NCBI RefSeq assembly: GCF_003012795.1
Contig: NZ_PXYH01000018.1
Coordinates: 1 to 64,000, forward strand
Source: Zobellella taiwanensis
GTDB lineage: Bacteria > Pseudomonadota > Gammaproteobacteria > Enterobacterales > Aeromonadaceae
Direction of reading: 5' to 3'
Length of the DNA: 64,000 nucleotides
Made by a program: the position numbers and the translations under genes
Part shown: positions 29,021 to 37,968 of the stretch, piece by piece
Layout of the letters: every line of letters begins with the position of its first letter
Numbering within the stretch: position 1 is the first letter of the stretch
Notes under the pieces: model-generated
Database searches by the model: none
Told to the model about the DNA's origin: nothing
The model's input: the letters and a program-made list of their open reading frames with translations, nothing else

Positions 29021-31845
29021 CAGGCGAACCGGCGAACTTCGCCGTCCCCGGCCACGTTGGACACGCAGCGGCCACAGATGCCCTCATGGCCCTCGTGGCT
29101 GCCCACGTCCTCCACATGGTGCCAGCAGCGATCGCACTTGGCGGCGCCGCTCTTGGCCACCCGGACCTTGAGCCCGGCCAGTTCGGTGTCGGCTGCGCCC
29201 TCGGCCTCGGCCAGGGGCCGGACCACCGCCCTGGAGGTGAGCATCACGAAGCGCAGCTCGTCCTCCAGCCCCGCCAGCCGGGTGGCCAGGGCCTCGTCGG
29301 CGAACAGGGTCACCTCGGCTTCCAGGCCGGCGCCGATCACCTTGTCGTTGCGGGCGCTTTCCAGCGCCTTGTTCACCGCCTGGCGCACCTTGAGCAGCTC
29401 GGCCCAGAAGGCGTCGTTCAGGGTTTCGCCCTCGGCCAGACCGAACAGGCCGTCGTAGAATTCCTGGGTGAACACGAAGCGATCCCGCTCGCCCGGCAGC
29501 AATGCCCAGATCTCGTCGGCGGTAAAGCTCATGATCGGTGCCATCCAGCGCACCAGGGCCTCGACGATGTGGTAGAGGGCGGTCTGGCAGGAGCGGCGCG
29601 CCAGGCTGTCGGCCTTGGCGGTGTACTGGCGGTCTTTGATCACGTCCAGGTAGAAGGAGCCCATCTCCACCGAGCAGAACTGCATCAGCTTCTGGGTCAC
29701 CAGGTGGAAGTTGTACTCGTCATAGGCCTTGGCGATGTCCTGCTGGATGGCCCGGGCACGCCCTACTGCCCAGCGGTCGATCACCACCATGTCTTCCGGC
29801 GCCACCATGTCGGTGGCCGGGTTGAAGCCGTTCAGGTTGGCCAGCAGGAAGCGTGCGGTGTTGCGGATGCGGCGGTAGGCGTCGGCGCTGCGCTTCAAAA
29901 TCTCGTCGGACACCGTCATCTCGCCGGAATAGTCGGTGCTCGCCACCCACAGCCGCAGTATGTCGGCGCCCAGCTTGTTCATCACCTCCTGGGGGCTGAC
30001 CACGTTGCCGATGGACTTGGACATCTTGCGGCCCTGGCCATCCACGGTGAAGCCGTGGGTCAGTACCTGCCGGTAGGGGGCGTGGCCCTTCATGGCGGTG
30101 GAGATCATCAGCGACGACATAAACCAGCCCCGGTGCTGATCCGAGCCTTCCAGGTACATGTCGGCGGGATGGCCCTGGAACTCGGGGCGCACGTCCACCA
30201 CCGAGGCGTGGGTAGAGCCGGAGTCGAACCAGACGTCCAGGGTATCCAGCACTTTTTCGTACTGGTCGGCTTCCTCACCCAGCAACTCGGCAGGATCCAG
30301 ATCCCACCAGGCCTGGATGCCGGCCTGCTCCACCCGCTTGGCGACGTCTTCCATCAACTCGGTGGCGCGGGGGTGCAGCTCCTGGGTGTCCTTGTGCACA
30401 AACAGGGCAATGGGCACGCCCCAGGTGCGCTGGCGGGAGATACACCAGTCGGGGCGGTTTTCCACCATGGCCTCGATGCGGTTCTGCCCCCACTCGGGCA
30501 CCCACTGCACCTGCTGGATTTCCTTCAGTGCCTGGCGGCGCAGCCCGGCCTGCTCCATGCTGATAAACCACTGGGGCGTGGCGCGGAAGATGATGGGGGT
30601 CTTGTGGCGCCAGCAGTGCGGATAGGAGTGATTGTAGGCCTCATGGTGCAGCAGGGCGCCGCGCTCCTTGAGCACTTCCACCACGGCGTCGTTGGCCTTG
30701 AACACGTGCTGGCCGGCGAACAGCTCGGTGTCGGGCAGGTAGACGCCGTTGCCGCCCACCGGGTTGGCCACTTCCAGGCCGTATTTTTGCCCCACCACAA
30801 AGTCTTCCTGGCCGTGGCCGGGGGCGGTGTGCACGGCGCCGGTGCCAGAGTCGGTGGTGACGTGGTCACCCAGAATGGCGGGCACATCAACGTCGTAGAA
30901 GGGGTGACGGAAGCGTTTGAGCTCGAGCGCGGCGCCCTGGCAATAGCCCAGGTTGTGGTAATGGGCGATACCGGCCCGGTCCATCACGTCCTTGACCAGA
31001 TCGGCGGCCAGGATCAGACGCTCGGGGTGGTCGCCCTCCACCTGCACCAGGGCATAGTTGAGCTCGGCATGCAGCGCCACCGCCCGGTTGGCGGGCAGGG
31101 TCCAGGGGGTGGTGGTCCAGATCACCACCGATACCGGGCCCTGGCCGACGTGACCCTCGGCGCAGTCGAAGCTGGCCACCACCGCGGCTTCATCCACGGC
31201 GTTAAAGCGCACGTCGATGGCCGGCGAGCGCTTGTCCTCGTATTCCACTTCCGCTTCTGCCAGGGCGGAGCCGCAGTCGGTGCACCAGTGCACCGGCTTG
31301 GAACCCTTGTGCAGGTGGCCGTTGTCGATGATTTTGGCCAGCGAACGGATGATGTTGGCTTCGGTGTCGAAGTTCATGGTGAGGTAGGGATTGTCCCAGT
31401 CACCCAGCACGCCCAGGCGGATAAAGTCGGTCTTCTGCGCTTCTATCTGCTCCTTGGCGTAGGCCCGGCAGGCCTCGCGGAATTCGGCGGCGGACACCTT
31501 GACGCCGGGCTTGCCGACCTTGCCTTCCACCTTCAGTTCGATGGGCAGGCCGTGGCAGTCCCAGCCGGGAATGTAGGGGGAGTCGTAGCCCAGCAGCCCC
31601 TTGGACTTGACGATGATGTCTTTCAGGATCTTGTTGACCGAGTGACCGATGTGAATGCTGCCGTTGGCGTAGGGAGGACCGTCGTGAAGGATAAAGGGCT
31701 TGTTGCCGGCCTTGGCGCGACGAACGGCGCCGTACAGGTCTTCCTCGAGCCAGCGCTTGAGCATCTCCGGCTCGCGCTGAGCCAGGTTGCCGCGCATGGG
31801 AAACTCCGTTTCGGGCAAGTTCAGGGTATTTTTATAGTCGCTCAT
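29020..31845 (-). CDS. ileS: Isoleucyl-tRNA synthetase
   Basis: The 941-residue class I synthetase charges tRNA-Ile. Visible: the HIGH motif in [16 protein letters not shown] (about 58-73), the editing domain ([13 protein letters not shown]), the KMSKS loop ([10 protein letters not shown], about 602) and a C-terminal zinc site with CDRCWHH and GICGRC. Length equals the E. coli enzyme, and the C-terminal zinc domain is the bacterial type 1 form. It lies five bases after ribF in the operon. Confidence 0.98.
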   Translation of the reverse strand: MSDYKNTLNLPETEFPMRGNLAQREPEMLKRWLEEDLYGAVRRAKAGNKPFILHDGPPYANGSIHIGHSVNKILKDIIVKSKGLLGYDSPYIPGWDCHGLPIELKVEGKVGKPGVKVSAAEFREACRAYAKEQIEAQKTDFIRLGVLGDWDNPYLTMNFDTEANIIRSLAKIIDNGHLHKGSKPVHWCTDCGSALAEAEVEYEDKRSPAIDVRFNAVDEAAVVASFDCAEGHVGQGPVSVVIWTTTPWTLPANRAVALHAELNYALVQVEGDHPERLILAADLVKDVMDRAGIAHYHNLGYCQGAALELKRFRHPFYDVDVPAILGDHVTTDSGTGAVHTAPGHGQEDFVVGQKYGLEVANPVGGNGVYLPDTELFAGQHVFKANDAVVEVLKERGALLHHEAYNHSYPHCWRHKTPIIFRATPQWFISMEQAGLRRQALKEIQQVQWVPEWGQNRIEAMVENRPDWCISRQRTWGVPIALFVHKDTQELHPRATELMEDVAKRVEQAGIQAWWDLDPAELLGEEADQYEKVLDTLDVWFDSGSTHASVVDVRPEFQGHPADMYLEGSDQHRGWFMSSLMISTAMKGHAPYRQVLTHGFTVDGQGRKMSKSIGNVVSPQEVMNKLGADILRLWVASTDYSGEMTVSDEILKRSADAYRRIRNTARFLLANLNGFNPATDMVAPEDMVVIDRWAVGRARAIQQDIAKAYDEYNFHLVTQKLMQFCSVEMGSFYLDVIKDRQYTAKADSLARRSCQTALYHIVEALVRWMAPIMSFTADEIWALLPGERDRFVFTQEFYDGLFGLAEGETLNDAFWAELLKVRQAVNKALESARNDKVIGAGLEAEVTLFADEALATRLAGLEDELRFVMLTSRAVVRPLAEAEGAADTELAGLKVRVAKSGAAKCDRCWHHVEDVGSHEGHEGICGRCVSNVAGDGEVRRFA

Positions 31846-31850
31846 GAGTC

Positions 31851-32798
31851 CTACATTCCGTCCGGTTCTGACACCGCCAGCCCGAACCAGGCCCGGGCAA
31901 TGGCGGCATCGCGTTGAATCTGTTCCTTTAGCAGCGCAAAGGAAGCGAATTTTTGTTCATTCCGCAACTTGTGGCGGAGCACCACTTCCACCTGCCTGCC
32001 GTAGAGGTCGCCGGCAAAGTCGAACAGGTGAACCTCCAGCAGAGCAAGGGTGCCGTTGACGGTAGGCTTGTGGCCGATATTGGCCACCCCGGGATGACGC
32101 CGGCCATCCAGCAGCAACTCAACCGCATAGACTCCGGCAACCGGTATTACCTGGCGCTTGAGCGCCACATTGGCGGTGGGAAAACCGATGGTCCGCCCCA
32201 GCTTGGCGCCGTGGGCCACCCGGCCGCACAGGCTGAAGGGCCGGCCCAGCATCTGCTCGGCCTGGTTCAACCTGTCTGCCGCCAGAGCTTCTCGGATCAG
32301 GGTGCTGCTCACCCGCTGGCTGTTCATCCGCCAGCTCTGGGTACTGACCACCTCGAAATCGAAGGCGCGCCCGGCCCGGGTCAGCCGTTCAAAATCCCCA
32401 TCCCGGTTGCGGCCGAAGCGGAAATCGTCGCCCACCACCAGAAAGCGTACCCCAAGCCGGTCCACCAGCAGGCCGCGGATAAAGTCGTCCGGCGACTGGG
32501 CGGCGAAGGCGGCGTTGAAGCGCACACACAGCAGGCGATCGATGCCGAGCCGGGCCAGTTGCTGGTATTTTTCCCGCAGCCGGGTCAACCGGGGCGGCGC
32601 TTCGGCCCCGGCGAACAACTCCTGGGGCTGAGGCTCGAACACCATAACGCAGGACGGCACCCCGAGCCGGTGCGCCTGCTTGGTAAGCCGGTGCAAGACC
32701 GCCTGGTGACCCAGGTGCACACCATCGAAATTGCCGATGGTCAGTACACAGCCGTGATGCCATGGCTTGATGTTGTGAATGCCGCGAATAAGCTCCAT
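31851..32798 (-). CDS. ribF: Bifunctional riboflavin kinase/FAD synthetase
   Basis: RibF makes FMN from riboflavin and FAD from FMN. The N-terminal nucleotidyltransferase domain (about 1-180) has [13 protein letters not shown] and [15 protein letters not shown]; the C-terminal kinase domain has [12 protein letters not shown] take the ATG at 32798 ([10 protein letters not shown]), as in E. coli, giving 315 residues. First gene of the operon. No FMN riboswitch is visible in the 67-base leader region. Confidence 0.96.
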   Translation of the reverse strand: MELIRGIHNIKPWHHGCVLTIGNFDGVHLGHQAVLHRLTKQAHRLGVPSCVMVFEPQPQELFAGAEAPPRLTRLREKYQQLARLGIDRLLCVRFNAAFAAQSPDDFIRGLLVDRLGVRFLVVGDDFRFGRNRDGDFERLTRAGRAFDFEVVSTQSWRMNSQRVSSTLIREALAADRLNQAEQMLGRPFSLCGRVAHGAKLGRTIGFPTANVALKRQVIPVAGVYAVELLLDGRRHPGVANIGHKPTVNGTLALLEVHLFDFAGDLYGRQVEVVLRHKLRNEQKFASFALLKEQIQRDAAIARAWFGLAVSEPDGM

Positions 32799-32830
32799 AA
32801 ACCCTGCTGCCGGCCCCTGCAAATCGGCGG

Positions 32831-32836
32831 ATTATA
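32831..32836 (-). promoter_or_regulatory. -10 element of the ribF-ileS-lspA-fkpB-ispH operon
   Basis: A perfect TATAAT on the minus strand, preceded by GGGG, lies 33 bases before ribF in the murJ-ribF gap. No clear -35 was found. Confidence 0.5.
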
Positions 32837-32865
32837 CCCCAGCCGGCGTTCGGGATCAGCCCTTG

Positions 32866-34422
32866 CTACCGGGTTTTCAAGTGCTTAATCCGCACTCCGA
32901 CCAACAGCAACAGAGCACCATAGCAAAGTGCCCCCGCTCCTATGTAACCGAGCAGGTGCAGGCTGCTGCGGGCCAGGCTCCAGTCGGCCCAGGCCGCCAG
33001 CGGGGGCGACAGCCACCGCAGCAAAACCGCCATGCCGGCCCCCGCCATCACCACCTTGAGCGCAAACAGCCAGGTGTCACGGCCGGGACGGTATACTTCA
33101 CGCCGGCTCAGGCCCCAGGCCAGCAGGCCGGCGTTGAGCACCCCCGACAGGGCGGTGGCCAGGGCCAGTCCCACATAGCCGAGGGGGAAGATCAGGATGG
33201 CGTTGAACACCATATTGGCCACCATGGCGATAATGCCGAAACGCACCGGGGTACGGGTGTCCTGGCGGGCGTAGTAGCCCGGCGCCAGCACCTTGATCAG
33301 CATAAAGGCCTGCAGCCCCAGGCCGTAGGCCACCAGGCTCTTGCCTGCCGCCGCCACCTCCTCCATGCCAAACTCGCCGCGCATGAACAGCACCCTCAGC
33401 ATGGGCTCGCTCAGCACGATGAGCCCCAGCATGGCGGGAAAGCCCATCAGCAGCACCATGCGCACCCCCCAGTCCATGGTGGCGGCAAAGCCGTCTTTGG
33501 CGTCGTCCACATGACGGCTGGACAGGGCCGGCAGGATCACGGTGGCGATGGCGATGCCGAACAGGCCCAACGGAAACTCCAGCAACCGGTCGGAGTAATA
33601 CAGATAACTGATGGAGCCGGTGGCCAGGAAGGAGGCCAGCATGGTATCGAACAGCAGGTTGACCTGGCTCACCGACACCCCGAACAGGGCCGGGATCATC
33701 AGGGTACGGATCTTGACCACCCCCGGATGACGCCAGGCCCAGCGTGGGCGCACCAGCAGTCTGAGCTTGGCCAGAAACGGAAACTGAAACAAAAACTGCA
33801 CCAGGCCACCGGCGAATACCCCTATCGCCAGGCCGATTTCCGGCTGCGCCAGGCGGGGCGACAGCCACAGCGCCGCAGCGATAATGCACACGTTCAGAAA
33901 CACAGGAGTAAAGGACGACACCGCGAATTTGCCGAAAGTGTTGAGAATGGCCCCGGCCATGGCGGTAAAGCTGATAAACCACAGGTAGGGAAAGGTGATT
34001 TTCAGTAGCAGCGAGGCCAGCTCGAACTTGTGCGCCTCGGGGCCTTCGTTCAGCCATTCCATAAACCAGCCGGCGCCGAACAGGGCGGTGACCAGCCCAG
34101 AACCGACGATACCCGCCAGGGTTACCGCGGTCACGATCAATCCCAGGGTGCCCGACACTGCCGCCAGCAGATCCTGGGTGTCCTTGAAACTGCGGGTTTG
34201 CTTGTATTCGGTCATCACCGGCACAAAGGCCTGGTTGAAAGCCCCCTCGGCAAACAGCCGGCGCAGGAAGTTGGGAATACGGTTAGCGAAGAAGAAAACA
34301 TCGGCCGATGCCCCGGCCCCCATCAGGTTGGCGATCACCACGTCACGCACCAGCCCCAACACCCGGGAAACCAGGGTCATGGCCGACACGATAAGGCCCG
34401 ACCGCAACAGCGCCTTGCTCAA
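32866..34422 (-). CDS. murJ: Lipid II flippase MurJ
   Basis: MurJ moves lipid-linked peptidoglycan precursor across the inner membrane. The 518-residue MATE-like protein has about 14 membrane helices and the family start (SAMTLVSRVLGLVRDVVIA, FFFANRIPNFLRRLFAEGAF, then NQAFVPVMTEY). It sits between rpsT and ribF, an arrangement found in several marine gammaproteobacteria but not in E. coli. Confidence 0.96.
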   Translation of the reverse strand: MSKALLRSGLIVSAMTLVSRVLGLVRDVVIANLMGAGASADVFFFANRIPNFLRRLFAEGAFNQAFVPVMTEYKQTRSFKDTQDLLAAVSGTLGLIVTAVTLAGIVGSGLVTALFGAGWFMEWLNEGPEAHKFELASLLLKITFPYLWFISFTAMAGAILNTFGKFAVSSFTPVFLNVCIIAAALWLSPRLAQPEIGLAIGVFAGGLVQFLFQFPFLAKLRLLVRPRWAWRHPGVVKIRTLMIPALFGVSVSQVNLLFDTMLASFLATGSISYLYYSDRLLEFPLGLFGIAIATVILPALSSRHVDDAKDGFAATMDWGVRMVLLMGFPAMLGLIVLSEPMLRVLFMRGEFGMEEVAAAGKSLVAYGLGLQAFMLIKVLAPGYYARQDTRTPVRFGIIAMVANMVFNAILIFPLGYVGLALATALSGVLNAGLLAWGLSRREVYRPGRDTWLFALKVVMAGAGMAVLLRWLSPPLAAWADWSLARSSLHLLGYIGAGALCYGALLLLVGVRIKHLKTR

Positions 34423-34446
34423 AATGAAAACCTCTCGGTAAGAAAA

Positions 34447-34570
34447 TTGCTGAATGCAGGCGAATGCTGCTAGAATCCGGCCGACAGTTTAACCCCCCGC
34501 CCTGTGCCTGGCCACAGGCGGTGTTTATTTGTACAAATCAATTGACAATCTGCGGTGAAAAAGGCATATT
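34447..34570 (+). promoter_or_regulatory. Two candidate rpsT promoters
   Basis: P1: TTGCTG (34447-34452), 18 bases, TAGAAT (34471-34476). P2: TTGACA (34542-34547), 17 bases, CATATT (34565-34570). A hairpin (CCTGTG 34501-34506, CACAGG 34513-34518) lies in the P1 transcript. E. coli rpsT also has two promoters. Confidence 0.6.
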
Positions 34571-34618
34571 CCTCGGCCTTTTAAGAACACTCGCTAAGAC
34601 AGTTTCAGGAGTTTTACC

Positions 34619-34879
34619 TTGGCTAATATCAAATCTGCTAAGAAACGCGCGATTCAAGCAGAGAAACGCCGTAAGCACAACGCCAGCCGCCGTTCCATGG
34701 TGCGCACCTACGTCAAGAAAGTGGTTGCCGCCATCGCCACCGGCGACAAGGCCAACGCCCAGAAAGCGTTCGATGCCGCCCAGCCGCTGCTGGACCGCAT
34801 GGCTACCAAAGGCCTGATCCACAAGAACAAGGCCGCTCGCCACAAGAGCCGCCTGAACGCCCAGATCAAAGCCCTGTAA
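34619..34879 (+). CDS. rpsT: 30S ribosomal protein bS20
   Basis: The 86-residue, Lys/Arg-rich protein ([20 protein letters not shown] after the start) binds 16S rRNA early in assembly. It begins with TTG, eight bases after AGGAG. The E. coli rpsT also uses UUG, which lowers translation and is tied to autogenous control there, so the rare start is probably conserved on purpose. It is divergent from murJ and ends at a strong terminator. Confidence 0.97.
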   Translation: MANIKSAKKRAIQAEKRRKHNASRRSMVRTYVKKVVAAIATGDKANAQKAFDAAQPLLDRMATKGLIHKNKAARHKSRLNAQIKAL

Positions 34880-34901
34880 TCCGGCTTTAATCCAGGTGTC
34901 G

Positions 34902-34928
34902 AAAAAACCGGCCTAGCGCCGGTTTTTT
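34902..34928. terminator. Bidirectional terminator between rpsT and the ArsR-family gene
   Basis: Six A, stem CCGGC/GCCGG with a five-base loop, then six T. It can serve both rpsT (plus) and the convergent regulator gene (minus). Confidence 0.88.
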
Positions 34929-34954
34929 GTTGCCTGTCTGTCGGGCCGCCTGTG

Positions 34955-35266
34955 CTAGCGGCAGTACAGCTTGTGCAGCAGGGCGATCACCTCCCGCACC
35001 TCATCGCTCTGCAGGGAATAATACACGGTCTGGGCCTCCTTGCGGGTAGCCACCAGTTTGTCGTTGCGCAATATTGCCAGATGCTGGGACAGGGCCGACT
35101 GGCTCAGGCCCAGATGCTGGTTCATCTCGCCCACCGACAGCTCCTTGTCGAGCAGGTGGCATAATATGAACAGCCGCCGTTCATTGGCCAGGGCCTTGAG
35201 CAGCTTCACCGCTTTGGCCGCGTTGGCTTCCATTTCCTCGATATTCATTGCCATAGTCGTGTTCAC
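34955..35266 (-). CDS. ArsR-family redox/sulfur-responsive regulator, YgaV/BigR-like
   Basis: The 103-residue winged-helix protein has the ArsR recognition region VGEMNQHLGLSQSALSQHLAILR. It resembles E. coli YgaV and the BigR/SqrR group rather than metal sensors: one Cys at residue 36 in LFILC and one at 102 in the C-terminal LYCR, exactly the pair that forms a disulfide or polysulfide bridge in that group. It could therefore sense sulfide or redox state. The GTG at 35266 is 10 bases after the nhaR stop; the ATG at 35254 or 35248 is also possible. Target genes are not apparent nearby. Confidence 0.82.
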   Translation of the reverse strand: MNTTMAMNIEEMEANAAKAVKLLKALANERRLFILCHLLDKELSVGEMNQHLGLSQSALSQHLAILRNDKLVATRKEAQTVYYSLQSDEVREVIALLHKLYCR

Positions 35267-35276
35267 GTTCAGGTTC

Positions 35277-36224
35277 TCAGCTTAATTCACTGTCGAAGGT
35301 GGGCGGCGGGACCTTGACCGCCGAAAAATCATCCAGGCCGGAAAACAGCAGGGTAAAGTCGCTCTCGCACAGCCGCTTTACCGCCGGGTGCTGGATCATC
35401 CGCTCGGCAAAGATCACATAGTACTCTTCCTTCAGCTCGGATGCCCGGCCGATCTCAATCACCGGCTGATACTGCAAGATGGCGTCCCGGTAAATGGCCG
35501 GCGCCACAAAGATGCCCTGGTTGAAAAAACCAAAGGCCTTCATCAGGGCGGCGTCGTCGAACTCGCCCAGGATCTGGGGCTTGAGGCCCTGCACTTCCAG
35601 CCAGTGCCGCAGTTGCCGCCCCATGGCGGTGCGCCGGCCCGGGATCAGCAGCTTGCGTTCTTCCAGGCAGGCAGGAAAGGGCTTGGTAGGCAGCGGCTCG
35701 CGGCAGTAGAAGCCGATATCGCACTCTCCCAGCTTTTTCGACAGCAGGCCCGCATGCTGTGCCGAGTCCACCGGACAGTCGGACAATATCATGTCCAACT
35801 TGTGCTGGCTGAGTTGCTCCAGCAGCATTTCGTGGGTGGACTCATAACAACGCAGGTGAATGGAACCGTCGTTGGGGATCACCGACAGCAGCACCCGGCT
35901 GGCCAGACGCTTCGACAAGGCATCGGCGATACCCACCTCGAATACCAGATGGTCTTCCTTGCGGTAGTTGACGATATCCAGCATTTCGTAGGACAGGCTG
36001 AACATCCGGTCGGCGTACTGGAATACCAGCTGGCCCAGTTCGCTCGCCTCCAGCTGGCGCCCCTTGCGCTTGAACAGCTTGCCACCCAACCGTTGCTCCA
36101 GCTGGCGGATCTGACCGGTTACCGTCTGGGGAGTGAGAAACAGGGCCTCGGCCGCCTTGGTCACCGAGCCCTTTTTCTGCGTCATCCAGAAGTAATACAG
36201 GTGGTTGTAGTTAAGGTGTGACAA
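35277..36224 (-). CDS. nhaR: Transcriptional activator NhaR (LysR family)
   Basis: NhaR senses Na+ and activates nhaA (antiporter) and other genes. The protein matches E. coli NhaR closely: [12 protein letters not shown], the DNA-binding helix [18 protein letters not shown], then [25 protein letters not shown] and [14 protein letters not shown] place the start at a TTG (36224), eight bases after GGAG and aligned to the E. coli start. An ATG at 36254 lies in the tail of the thyA terminator and lacks a ribosome site. A hairpin (36237-36252) abuts the GGAG. nhaA is not adjacent, unlike in E. coli. Confidence 0.9.
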   Translation of the reverse strand: MSHLNYNHLYYFWMTQKKGSVTKAAEALFLTPQTVTGQIRQLEQRLGGKLFKRKGRQLEASELGQLVFQYADRMFSLSYEMLDIVNYRKEDHLVFEVGIADALSKRLASRVLLSVIPNDGSIHLRCYESTHEMLLEQLSQHKLDMILSDCPVDSAQHAGLLSKKLGECDIGFYCREPLPTKPFPACLEERKLLIPGRRTAMGRQLRHWLEVQGLKPQILGEFDDAALMKAFGFFNQGIFVAPAIYRDAILQYQPVIEIGRASELKEEYYVIFAERMIQHPAVKRLCESDFTLLFSGLDDFSAVKVPPPTFDSELS

Positions 36225-36266
36225 CGCCGTTTCTCCGGGGCCTGGATGCCCCATGATAAATAAAGC

Positions 36267-36288
36267 GGCCGGGTTTGAATACCCGGCC
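36267..36288 (-). terminator. thyA terminator
   Basis: GGCCGGGT (36267-36274), six-base loop, ACCCGGCC (36281-36288). On the minus strand it is followed by CTTTATTTAT, immediately downstream of thyA. Confidence 0.85.
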
Positions 36289-36293
36289 CGGGA

Positions 36294-37088
36294 TCAGACC
36301 GCCACCGGCGCCTTGATATGGGGATGGGGATCATAACCTTCCAGGATAACGTCCTCGAAGGCGTAGCCGAACAGCGAGTCGGGCCGGCGCGCCAGCCGCA
36401 GGGTCGGCAGCGGCCGGGGATCGCGCGCCAGCTGCAGCCGGGCCTGCTCCAGGTGATTGCGGTAAAGGTGCACGTCGCCACCGGTCCAGACAAAATCGCC
36501 CACCTCCAGCCCCGCCTGCTGGGCCATCATATGGGTCAGCAGGGCATAGCTGGCAATATTGAAGGGCAGCCCCAGAAAAACGTCGCAACTACGCTGGTAG
36601 AGCTGGCAGGACAGCCGGCCGCCGGACACATAAAACTGGAACAGGGCATGGCAGGGCGCCAGGGCCATCTGTTCCAGCTCGCCCACGTTCCAGGCCGAAA
36701 CCATGATGCGGCGGCTGTCCGGATTGGTTTTAATGGTGTCGAGCGCCCGGCTTATCTGATCGATCACCCGGCCGTCGGCGCCCTGCCAGCTGCGCCACTG
36801 CTTGCCGTACACCGGCCCCAGCTCGCCCTGCTCGTCGGCCCACTCGTCCCAGATGCTGACGCCGTGCTCCTTGAGATAACCGATATTGGTGTCGCCGTTG
36901 AGGAACCACAGCAGTTCATGAATGATCGACCTGAGGTGGCATTTCTTGGTGGTGACCAGGGGAAAGCCCTCGGACAGCCTGAAGCGCATCTGGTAGCCGA
37001 ACACCGACAGGGTACCGGTACCGGTTCTGTCTTCCTTGTATTCCCCCTGGTCGAGGATGTGCTGCATCAATTCGAGATAGGCTTTCAT
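36294..37088 (-). CDS. thyA: Thymidylate synthase
   Basis: ThyA makes dTMP from dUMP using methylene-tetrahydrofolate. The 264-residue length equals E. coli. Visible: [24 protein letters not shown], the catalytic Cys in [11 protein letters not shown] (about 146), [20 protein letters not shown] and HLYRNHLEQ. The ATG at 37088 overlaps the lgt stop by four bases, the coupled lgt-thyA arrangement also seen in E. coli. Confidence 0.98.
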   Translation of the reverse strand: MKAYLELMQHILDQGEYKEDRTGTGTLSVFGYQMRFRLSEGFPLVTTKKCHLRSIIHELLWFLNGDTNIGYLKEHGVSIWDEWADEQGELGPVYGKQWRSWQGADGRVIDQISRALDTIKTNPDSRRIMVSAWNVGELEQMALAPCHALFQFYVSGGRLSCQLYQRSCDVFLGLPFNIASYALLTHMMAQQAGLEVGDFVWTGGDVHLYRNHLEQARLQLARDPRPLPTLRLARRPDSLFGYAFEDVILEGYDPHPHIKAPVAV

Positions 37089-37903
37089 GCGGTTTTTGCT
37101 CCCTTGCCAAACCAGTGGGGACGACGCCAGGCCGCCCATAACATCAGGCTGCCCGCCACCATCATCGGCATTGACAACAGTTGTCCCATGCTGAACAGGT
37201 CGAGGTAAACCCCCAGGTGGGCATCCGGCTCGCGCACAAATTCGACCAGGAAACGGAACAGGCCATAGCACAGCAGGAACAGGCCCGAGATGACCCCCCG
37301 GGGCGGCCGGGCCCGCCAGGCCAGGTTGAGGATAAGCAGCAAGACCACACCCTCGAGCGCAAACTGGTACAGCTGGGAGGGATGGCGCGCCAGGTCGCCG
37401 GCGGCAGGGAAAACAATGGCCCAGGGCAGCTCGCTGGTCCGTCCCCACAGTTCGCCGTTGATGAAATTCCCCATACGTCCGGCGCCCAGGCCAAACGGGA
37501 TCAAGGGAGCAATGAAGTCGGACACCTCGAAAAAAGTCTTACGCTGGCGCCGGGCGAACAGCCAGAGCGCGACAATCACCCCGACCAGGCCGCCGTGGAA
37601 GGACATGCCGCCGGTCCAAATCTTGATGAGGTAAACGGGATCCGCCAGGAAGGTGTCAAGCTGGTAGAACAGCACGTATCCCAGGCGCCCCCCCAATATG
37701 ACGCCGAGAAAGCCGTAAAACAGCATGTCGGAGACCTGATCCCGGGTCCAGTCAGAGCCCGGCAGCGCCGCCCGGCGGTTACCCAGCCACCAGGCGAAGA
37801 CAAAGCCGAGCAAATACATCAGGCCGTACCAGTGCACCGCCAGCGGGCCGAGCTGAACGGCGACGGGATCGAATCCGGGAAACACCCAGTGACTTTCAGA
37901 CAT
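37085..37903 (-). CDS. lgt: Phosphatidylglycerol-prolipoprotein diacylglyceryl transferase
   Basis: Lgt attaches diacylglycerol to the lipobox Cys of prolipoproteins, the first lipoprotein maturation step. The 272-residue protein has seven membrane segments and the family signature [14 protein letters not shown] (about 140-153), with HGGLVG upstream. Coupled to thyA downstream; ptsP ends 65 bases upstream, as in E. coli. Confidence 0.97.
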   Translation of the reverse strand: MSESHWVFPGFDPVAVQLGPLAVHWYGLMYLLGFVFAWWLGNRRAALPGSDWTRDQVSDMLFYGFLGVILGGRLGYVLFYQLDTFLADPVYLIKIWTGGMSFHGGLVGVIVALWLFARRQRKTFFEVSDFIAPLIPFGLGAGRMGNFINGELWGRTSELPWAIVFPAAGDLARHPSQLYQFALEGVVLLLILNLAWRARPPRGVISGLFLLCYGLFRFLVEFVREPDAHLGVYLDLFSMGQLLSMPMMVAGSLMLWAAWRRPHWFGKGAKTA

Positions 37904-37968
37904 GCAGTTACCCTGTCAAAAATGAAAGCGGTATTGTGCTATCTGAAGGTCGGAATTGCCAGTAGCCA

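Noticed and set aside
28536-29117. Upstream extension of fkpB into lspA
   Set aside because: Overlaps lspA in another frame; the ATG at 28535 has AAAGGAG and fits the family.
29011-31917. Plus-strand ORF of 968 codons across ileS
   Set aside because: Antisense shadow of ileS with His/Gly/Val-rich low-meaning sequence.
36225-36254. Ten-codon N-terminal extension of NhaR from an ATG
   Set aside because: It lies in the thyA terminator tail, lacks a ribosome site and is absent from E. coli NhaR.
37089-37448. Upstream extension of thyA into lgt
   Set aside because: It is an out-of-frame reading of lgt; the ATG at 37088 matches the ThyA start.
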